64,000 nucleotides of DNA from Streptomyces sp. F63. GTDB taxonomy: Bacteria > Actinomycetota > Actinomycetes > Streptomycetales > Streptomycetaceae. A model generated the notes under the pieces. The model searched no databases, was not told the DNA's origin, and saw only the letters and a program-made list of their open reading frames with translations. The DNA lies in contig NZ_JAGPXX010000013.1 of assembly GCF_018070345.1 (NCBI RefSeq), forward strand, positions 1 through 64,000, read 5' to 3'. Below, piece by piece: positions 59,189 through 64,000 of the stretch. A program made the translations under genes and the position numbers. The stretch's first letter is position 1, and each line of letters starts with the position of its first letter.

Positions 59189-60784
59189 TCAGGGCCTGGT
59201 GCAGCGGCCGCGGGAGCCGCCGTCCGGGGTGGGGAGACAGAGCAGTTCCCGGTCCTTCTCCTCGTGGCTGAGGTAGCGGCCCACACACTCGTTCTCGGTC
59301 GTCCGGCCGTGTTCCGCGCAGAAGGCGAGGGCCGCCTCGCCGCCGGTGAACGGGCCCGGAACGTAGATCACCCAGTAGCCGGGCCGCAGTGAGGCGAAGT
59401 CGCTGCTGTGCAGCAGCAGCGCCTCCGGGATCTCCTCGCGCAACTCCGCCAGCTGCCGTCGCGGGGCGGGCTCTCCGGGGACCACCGCCTCGGAGAACAG
59501 CTGGGCGATCCAGGTGCCGGGACGCGGGTCCGTCGCGGACGGCGGTGTCCGGGGCGGTGACGACGCCGATGTCCCCGGCGGCGACGCGGACGTCCCGCCG
59601 CTCCCGTTCGGCGGGGTGGCGGACGCCGGAGGGGAGGGCACGGCCGTGTCCGAGGGTGTGCCGGAGGTGGTGGCCGTGGACGCGCTCGGGGTGCGCGCGG
59701 GCGGAGGGGGCTTGCCGCCGCCGGCGGTGAGCGCCAGATAGACGCCGGTGGCCGCGAGTCCGGCGCCGGCCACCGCGGCGGCGGCCAGCCCCGCCACCGT
59801 ACGGCGGCCGCGGCGGCCCGGGGCGGGCTGCGCGGATCCGGCCGCGGCCACCGTGGGCAGGGCGTCGGCCGGTCCGGCGGGGGGCCGGGTGCCGGGCAGC
59901 GTCGGGGACGGGGAGCCGGGCGGGGCCGGAGGCGGCGGGGGCGGGGGCGTGCCGCCGTCGCAGGCGGCGGCCAGCAGCCGGTCGAGCCGTGCCGCGTCCG
60001 GCCGGGCGTCGGGGTCGCGTACGAGCAGCTCGGCGAGGACGGGCGCCAGCGGGCCCGCGCGGCGCGGGGGCGGTACCGGCTCGTCGAGCACGGCGGCGAG
60101 GGTGGCGACGGCCGTGGCGCGCCGTACGGGGTTGACGCCCTCCACGGCGACGTACAGGAGCATGCCGAGCGACCAGAGGTCGGAGGCCGGGAGGTCGTCG
60201 CGGCCGCGGAGCCGCTCGGGGGCGATGTACTCGGGGGAGCCGATCACGTCCCCGGCGGCGGTGAGGGTCACGGAGCCCTGCAGGGCGGCGATGCCGAAGT
60301 CGGTGAGCACCGCGCCGCCGCCCGGCCGCAGCAGGACGTTGGCCGGTTTGACGTCGCGGTGGTGGATGCCCGCGGCGTGCGCGGCGGACAGGGCGGAGAG
60401 CAGTTCGCGGCCGATCCGGGCGGCCTCCGCGGGCGGCAGCGGGCCGGCGGCGTCGAGCCGGTCCTGGAGCGTGCCGCCGGGCAGGAGTTCCATGACGAGC
60501 CACGGATACGGGCCCTCGTCGTCCACGACATGGTGGATCGTCACCACATGGGGATGGCTGAGCCGGGCCAGCGCCCGTGCCTCCCGCCACACCCGTTCCC
60601 GGAGCACGAGTTCGGCCTCGGGCCCCGCGCCGGCCGCCGCCGGATCCGGGGGCCGCACCTCCTTGAGGGCGACCTCCCGCCGCAGAGCCCGGTCGCGCGC
60701 CCGCCACACCGCGCCCATACCGCCGCTGCCGAGCCGTTCCAGCAGCTCGAACCGGCCGCCGATGATGTCTCCGGACTCGCTCAA
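59189..60784 (-). CDS. Receptor Ser/Thr protein kinase with SPOR-like extracellular end
   Basis: 531 residues from the chosen start. Kinase domain at about 9-265: GSGGMGAVWRAR, Lys41, HHRDVKPANVLL, TDFGIAAL and GSPEYIAPE. A Pro-rich linker, one transmembrane helix (VAGLAAAAVAGAGLAATGVYLAL) and a Ser/Thr/Pro linker follow. The last 110 residues (TWIAQLFSEAV ... SFASLRPGYWVIYVPGPF-type segment) resemble a SPOR domain, and hold four cysteines that could form disulfides. SPOR domains bind denuded glycan. The start is uncertain: TTG at 60784 has GGGGAC upstream and a TACCCT -10 about 50 bases further; ATG at 60937 is the alternative. Longer extensions run into the 14-bp repeat array and are artefacts. 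Confidence 0.85.
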   Translation of the reverse strand: MSESGDIIGGRFELLERLGSGGMGAVWRARDRALRREVALKEVRPPDPAAAGAGPEAELVLRERVWREARALARLSHPHVVTIHHVVDDEGPYPWLVMELLPGGTLQDRLDAAGPLPPAEAARIGRELLSALSAAHAAGIHHRDVKPANVLLRPGGGAVLTDFGIAALQGSVTLTAAGDVIGSPEYIAPERLRGRDDLPASDLWSLGMLLYVAVEGVNPVRRATAVATLAAVLDEPVPPPRRAGPLAPVLAELLVRDPDARPDAARLDRLLAAACDGGTPPPPPPPAPPGSPSPTLPGTRPPAGPADALPTVAAAGSAQPAPGRRGRRTVAGLAAAAVAGAGLAATGVYLALTAGGGKPPPPARTPSASTATTSGTPSDTAVPSPPASATPPNGSGGTSASPPGTSASSPPRTPPSATDPRPGTWIAQLFSEAVVPGEPAPRRQLAELREEIPEALLLHSSDFASLRPGYWVIYVPGPFTGGEAALAFCAEHGRTTENECVGRYLSHEEKDRELLCLPTPDGGSRGRCTRP

Positions 60785-60978
60785 CTCGCCGTCCCCCAGC
60801 CGCCGTACCGCTGCCGTCCATGCCAGGTGCAGCAGCAGGGTATCCAGCCCGTCGCGTTCCCGGGGCCGCGCCGCCCGGAGGGAGAGCGGGCCCGGGAGGG
60901 GCGGGGGGTCGCGGCCGGCCGCCGGTGTGCGGGGCATCCGGGGCCCGTACGGCACCGCCCCGTGCCGGGCCCCGGCCG

Positions 60979-61132
60979 CCACCGGCCCGCCGCCACCGGC
61001 CCGCCGCCCCCGGCCCCGCGCCACCCGCCCGCCGCCCCCCGCCCCCCGCCACCGGCCCGCCGCCACCGGCCCGCCGCCACCGGCCCGCCGCCACCGGCCC
61101 GCCGCCACCGGCCCGCCGCCACCGGCCCGCCG
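60979..61132. repeat. Array of eleven 14-bp tandem repeats
   Basis: Exactly eleven consecutive units of CCACCGGCCCGCCG in 154 bases. Units 1-2 (60979-61006) and 6-11 (61049-61132) are perfect; units 3-5 between them are degenerate. The array lies between the kinase and phoD genes. Since 14 is not a multiple of three it rotates through all frames and cannot be an ordinary coding repeat. Confidence 0.9.
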
Positions 61133-61198
61133 CGGCCGGGACCGCGGCGGGCGGGGCGGGTGACGCGGGCGGCGGCGACCGGCGGCAGACGCTCCGGC

Positions 61199-61226
61199 GG
61201 CGGGTGGCGGGTGGCGGGTGGCGGGT
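61199..61226. repeat. Four 7-bp repeats ending at the phoD stop codon
   Basis: GGCGGGT repeated four times. The four evenly spaced GGG runs (four-base loops) form a G-quadruplex motif on the plus strand. The last T is the first base of the phoD stop codon complement. Confidence 0.85.
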
Positions 61227-62893
61227 CAGCGGACCGGCTGGTCCACCCGCTCCAGCTTCTGCGCGCCGGAGCGGGTCCGGTAGGAGCGCAGCCATTCCGT
61301 GCCGGCGGCGCGGTCGGTCTTCTCGGTGATGGCGTAGTAGTCCATCTGCGCCCGCTCGGCGGTGACGTCCAGGACGCCGTAGCCGTGCGAGTCCATGTCG
61401 ACCCACTTCACATGGCGGTTGGCGGCGCGGACGGCCGCCGTCGCCAGCAGGGAGGCGGTCTGCGGCGGCACGTTCAGGATGTCGTCGATGTTGTCCGAGG
61501 TCACCGAGGTCACCACGAACTCGGTGGCGGCGGTGGCGGAGAGGGGGTAGGTGGCGGCCTTGACGGGGACGTCGTTGGCCCAGGCGGTGTGGATGTCGCC
61601 GGTGAGGAAGACGGTGTTCTCGATGCCCGACTCCCGCAGGTGGGTGAGGAGTTCGCGGCGGTCGTCGGTGTAGCCGTCCCACTGGTCGACGTTGACGGCC
61701 AGGCCCTCGCGGGGCAGACCGAGCAGCTCCGCGAGGGGGCCCAGCAGATGCGCGGGGACGGAGCCGAAGGCCACCGGGGAGATCATCACGGAGGTGCCGA
61801 CCAGCTTCCAGGAGGCGTCCGAGGAGGCCAGTCCGCTCTTCAGCCAGTCGAGCTGCTTGCGGCCGGTGATGGTGCGGTCCGGGTCGTCCACGTCGCCGTT
61901 GCCGATCGAGCTCTGCTGGGAGCGGAAGGAGCGCAGGTCCAGCAGGTGGAGGTCGGCGAGCCGGCCGAACCGCAGGCGGCGGTAGGTGGTGCCGGCGATC
62001 GAGGGGCGCACCGGCATCCACTCGAAGTACGCCTGCTTGGCGGCGGCCACGCGCCGCGCCCAGTCGCCCTCGGTGGCGGGGTCGTGGTTCTCGGCGCCGC
62101 CGGACCAGGCGTCGTTGGCCACCTCGTGGTCGTCCCAGATGGCGATGACCGGGTGGGTGGCGTGCAGGTTCCGCAGGTCCTCGTCGGTCTTGTAGTTGCC
62201 GTGGCGGGCGCGGTAGTCGGCGAGGGTGAGGATCTCGTGGGTGGGGACGTGGGAGCGGATCACGCCGTCCGCGCCGGGGAAGCCGCCGCTGCCGTACTCG
62301 TAGATGTAGTCGCCGAGGTGGAGCACCGCGTCGAGGTCGGTGCGGGCGGCGAGGTGGCGGTAGGCGGAGAACCAGCCGGCCTCCCAGTCGGCGCAGGAGA
62401 CGACGCCGAAGCGGACGGCGGGGGTGGTGGCGTCGTGCGCGGCGGTGGTGCGGGTGCGGCCGGTGGGGGAGACCGTGCCGCCGGCGGTGAAGCGGTAGAA
62501 GTACTGCGTGGCCGGGCGCAGTCCGCGGACGTCCGCCTTGACGGTGTGATCGGTGGCGGCGGTGGCCGTCGCGGTGCCGCGGGCGACCACCGAGGCGAAC
62601 GAGCGGTCCTCGGCGACCTCCCAGGCGACCCGGGTGTCGGGCCCCTTGCCGGAGCCGGGTACGGCGTCGGCGGTGGGGGTGACCCGGGTCCACAGCAGGA
62701 CACCGTCGGGGAGCGGGTCGCCGGAGGCGACGCCGTGCAGGAACGCGGGGGCGTTCTCGGCCGCCGCGGCGCGCTGGGCGCCGCTGAGCGGGATCATCGC
62801 GACGCCGGCACCGGCGGCCGCGGCCTTGACGACCGTGCGGCGGGAGTGGCGTGCGGGGCGGGGGGCGGTCTCGGTCTCTATAAGGTCCGTCAC
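61226..62893 (-). CDS. phoD: Tat-exported alkaline phosphatase D
   Basis: 555 residues. Twin-arginine signal peptide with HSRRTVVKAAAAGAGVA (about residues 16-32) and an Ala-rich cleavage region. PhoD N-terminal domain, then the metallophosphatase domain with GVVSCADWEAGWFSAYRHL, LHLGDYIYEYG, IWDDHEVANDAW, and LTGDIHTAW, which supply the Fe/Ca ligands. Releases phosphate from mono- and diesters outside the cell. GTG at 62893 has TAATCT (62902-62907) eight bases upstream. I see no convincing pair of PHO-box repeats, only one GTTCGCC-like half. Confidence 0.95.
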   Translation of the reverse strand: MTDLIETETAPRPARHSRRTVVKAAAAGAGVAMIPLSGAQRAAAAENAPAFLHGVASGDPLPDGVLLWTRVTPTADAVPGSGKGPDTRVAWEVAEDRSFASVVARGTATATAATDHTVKADVRGLRPATQYFYRFTAGGTVSPTGRTRTTAAHDATTPAVRFGVVSCADWEAGWFSAYRHLAARTDLDAVLHLGDYIYEYGSGGFPGADGVIRSHVPTHEILTLADYRARHGNYKTDEDLRNLHATHPVIAIWDDHEVANDAWSGGAENHDPATEGDWARRVAAAKQAYFEWMPVRPSIAGTTYRRLRFGRLADLHLLDLRSFRSQQSSIGNGDVDDPDRTITGRKQLDWLKSGLASSDASWKLVGTSVMISPVAFGSVPAHLLGPLAELLGLPREGLAVNVDQWDGYTDDRRELLTHLRESGIENTVFLTGDIHTAWANDVPVKAATYPLSATAATEFVVTSVTSDNIDDILNVPPQTASLLATAAVRAANRHVKWVDMDSHGYGVLDVTAERAQMDYYAITEKTDRAAGTEWLRSYRTRSGAQKLERVDQPVR

Positions 62894-62917
62894 GGGCGGA
62901 CAGATTACTGCCGGGTA

Positions 62918-62963
62918 CGGCGAACGGGCAGACGTACGACGTAAGTTCGCCTGCCCGTTGCCG
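62918..62963 (-). terminator. Hairpin between the DsbA-like gene and phoD
   Basis: Arms AACGGGCAG (62923-62931) and CTGCCCGTT (62951-62959), extended by a GGC/GCC pair with one bulge. It lies 13-58 bases after the DsbA-like stop on the minus strand and just before the phoD -10 element. Confidence 0.7.
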
Positions 62964-62975
62964 TTCCGGCGGTGA

Positions 62976-63818
62976 TTATTCCGCTGTGAGGGCCTTGTCG
63001 ATGGCGGCCTTGAACTGATCCGGGGCCATCGGGGTGTTCTCGGTGCCCTCCACGACGAGCTTCTCGCCGTTCATCTTGAGGGTCGGGGTGCCCTGGATGT
63101 TGCTCTTGTCGAACTTCTTGGACATCTCCAGGGCCCACTTGTCGAAGGTGCCGTCCTTGACGTCCTTCTCGAACTCCGCGTTGCCCTTGAGCTCCTTGAC
63201 CTCGTCGGCGACCTCCAGGAGGTAGGTGTCGTCGGCGAACTTGTCCTCGGACTCCTCCGGGTGGTTCTTCTGGGAGTACAGCGCGTGCTTGTAGTCCATG
63301 AACGCCTGCGGGCTGACGTCCAGGGCGGCGCCCAGGGCGCTCAGGGCGTTCTTCGAACCGGAGCCCTGGGCCATGTTGTCGATGAAGGTGGCCATGACGA
63401 ACTCGGCCTTGTACTTGCCCTCCTCGACGTCCTGGATCAGGATCTCGCCGGCGCCCTGCTCGAAGGCGGCGCAGGCGGGGCAGCGCATGTCCTCGTAGAC
63501 CTGGAGGGTCTTCTTCGCGTCCTTCTCGCCGATGATCACGTCGGTGCCCTTGGCGCCGGAGGTGTTGGCGGGCTTGACGAGCTTCTTGTCGGCGGCGGCG
63601 TCCTTCCACTCTTTCGAGCTCACCGTGCCGTTGCCGCCCCCGTCACCCAGCTGGGTGACGGCGAAGCCGATGCCGGCCGCGATCGCCAGGACGCCCACGA
63701 TCGAGCCGCCGACGACGAGCTGGCGGCGGAGCTTGTCCTTCTTCGCCTGCCGCTCGCGCTCCTCGCGCAGCCGCTCGCGGGCGTTTCTCTTGGCTTCCTG
63801 GCTGTTGCGCTTGCTCAT
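62976..63818 (-). CDS. Membrane-anchored DsbA-like thiol-disulfide oxidoreductase
   Basis: 280 residues. Highly charged cytoplasmic N-terminus (Lys/Arg/Glu-rich, residues 1-33), one transmembrane anchor (about 34-55, LVVGGSIVGVLAIAAGIGFAV), and an extracellular thioredoxin fold of the DsbA type with CPAC at residues 113-116 and the cis-proline segment IQGTPTLKMNG. Probably introduces or shuffles disulfides in exported proteins. ATG at 63818 has GCAGGGA upstream. Its lysine-rich composition uses AAG codons and fits the local GC bias. Confidence 0.92.
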   Translation of the reverse strand: MSKRNSQEAKRNARERLREERERQAKKDKLRRQLVVGGSIVGVLAIAAGIGFAVTQLGDGGGNGTVSSKEWKDAAADKKLVKPANTSGAKGTDVIIGEKDAKKTLQVYEDMRCPACAAFEQGAGEILIQDVEEGKYKAEFVMATFIDNMAQGSGSKNALSALGAALDVSPQAFMDYKHALYSQKNHPEESEDKFADDTYLLEVADEVKELKGNAEFEKDVKDGTFDKWALEMSKKFDKSNIQGTPTLKMNGEKLVVEGTENTPMAPDQFKAAIDKALTAE

Positions 63819-63877
63819 GGTGATTCCCTGCTCCGTGGTGTAAGGGGTCGCGGATCGCTGTGCCGGGACGGGGCCCG

Positions 63878-63908
63878 GCGGCTGTCGGGGCTGTCAGCGG
63901 ACAGCCGC
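63878..63908 (-). terminator. Hairpin upstream of the DsbA-like gene
   Basis: Arms GCGGCTGTC / GACAGCCGC with a 13-base loop. It would terminate a minus-strand gene entering from beyond the right edge; that frame's stop codon lies in the loop. Confidence 0.5.
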
Positions 63909-64000
63909 GACGGCGGGCGGTCCGCGCCGTACGACGGAGTACACCAGCATGGGGAGCCGGTCCGCCGCCACGGGGTGCCGCGGACCGTGCGGCGCGCGGC
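63894..64000 (-). CDS. Possible C-terminal fragment of an unknown minus-strand ORF
   Basis: A frame open to the right window edge ends with TGA at 63894. The last residues read PMLVYSVVRRGPPAVAAVR. Codon third positions are GC-rich, as in real genes here, but only about 34 codons are visible and no family is recognisable. Confidence 0.3.
   Translation of the reverse strand, partial: RAPHGPRHPVAADRLPMLVYSVVRRGPPAVAAVR

Noticed and set aside
60785..61108. N-terminal extension of the second kinase through the repeat array
   Set aside because: Residues such as GRWRRAGGGG simply translate the 14-bp repeat; the kinase domain begins just after TTG 60784.
60979..61132. Repeat array as a CRISPR
   Set aside because: Units are 14 bp, directly adjacent without spacers, and there are no cas genes.
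58875..62693. 1272-residue minus-strand frame across kinase, repeats and phoD
   Set aside because: Arg/Pro-rich shadow that crosses two genuine genes in another frame.
62894..62975. PHO box before phoD
   Set aside because: Only a single GTTCGCC-like half is present; the direct repeats of GTTCACC required by PhoP are not seen.
1..64000. tRNA, rRNA, insertion sequences, prophage or integrase
   Set aside because: I read the gaps for tRNA arms, transposase motifs and terminal inverted repeats and saw none; a covariance or profile search was not possible here.

Overview
The window is a very GC-rich chromosomal segment of a Streptomyces species or close relative. The evidence is strong third-position GC bias, many GTG starts, a division and cell wall (dcw) cluster that ends sepF-sepG-divIVA-ileS, an HEPN protein of the streptomycete SAV_6107 type, and a single TTA codon (the bldA signature) in a secreted glucanase. 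I saw no rRNA, tRNA, insertion sequence, prophage or CRISPR array.

Left part (1-18.5 kb). A partial secreted GH81 beta-1,3-glucanase runs off the left edge (minus strand), preceded by a promoter with a LacI-type operator. Next come a class II DAHP synthase, a sulfite-oxidase-like molybdoenzyme, endonuclease IV, a SGNH esterase with an upstream TetR regulator, and a membrane Ser/Thr kinase with four PASTA repeats. The thiamine thiazole operon thiO-thiS-thiG follows behind a TPP riboswitch. Then come a ferredoxin-reductase-like flavoprotein, a Rv2175c-like DNA-binding protein, thiE, metF and a membrane protein with a Tyr/Gly-rich tail. DAHP synthase, PknL-like kinase, Rv2175c-like protein and metF form the same neighbourhood known from Mycobacterium.

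Middle part (18.6-32.5 kb). Here lie a CrtI-like flavoprotein; an operon of degenerate ABC ATPase, YhgE/Pip permease and TetR regulator; an HEPN protein behind a DNA-damage (PafBC/RecA-NDp) type promoter, followed by a methyltransferase and a DUF3040 protein; a MoxR ATPase, DUF58 and transglutaminase-like operon; and a beta-carbonic anhydrase.

The dcw cluster (32.8-50.9 kb, plus strand) reads rsmH-ftsL-ftsI-murE-murF-mraY-murD-ftsW-murG-ftsQ-ftsZ-pgeF-yggS-sepF-sepG-divIVA, mostly with overlapping or closely spaced genes. mraZ, murC, ddl and ftsA are not in it. The ftsQ-ftsZ gap holds promoter elements, WhiA-like GACAC motifs and a perfect inverted repeat.

Right part (51-64 kb). A T-box-controlled, type-2-like ileS (minus strand), a DksA/TraR zinc-finger protein, lspA, rluD, an MscS channel, a truncated dienelactone hydrolase remnant, a second receptor Ser/Thr kinase with a SPOR-like sensor end, an array of eleven 14-bp repeats, a Tat-exported PhoD phosphatase, and a membrane-anchored DsbA-like thiol oxidoreductase.

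A recurrent theme is leaderless transcription: at least twelve genes have a TANNNT-like -10 element six to eight bases before the start codon and no ribosome binding site. No wholly new multi-gene system is obvious. The least characterised and most interesting parts are the HEPN module with its damage-type promoter, the YhgE operon with a Walker-A-mutant ATPase, and the bldA/LacI-controlled glucanase.
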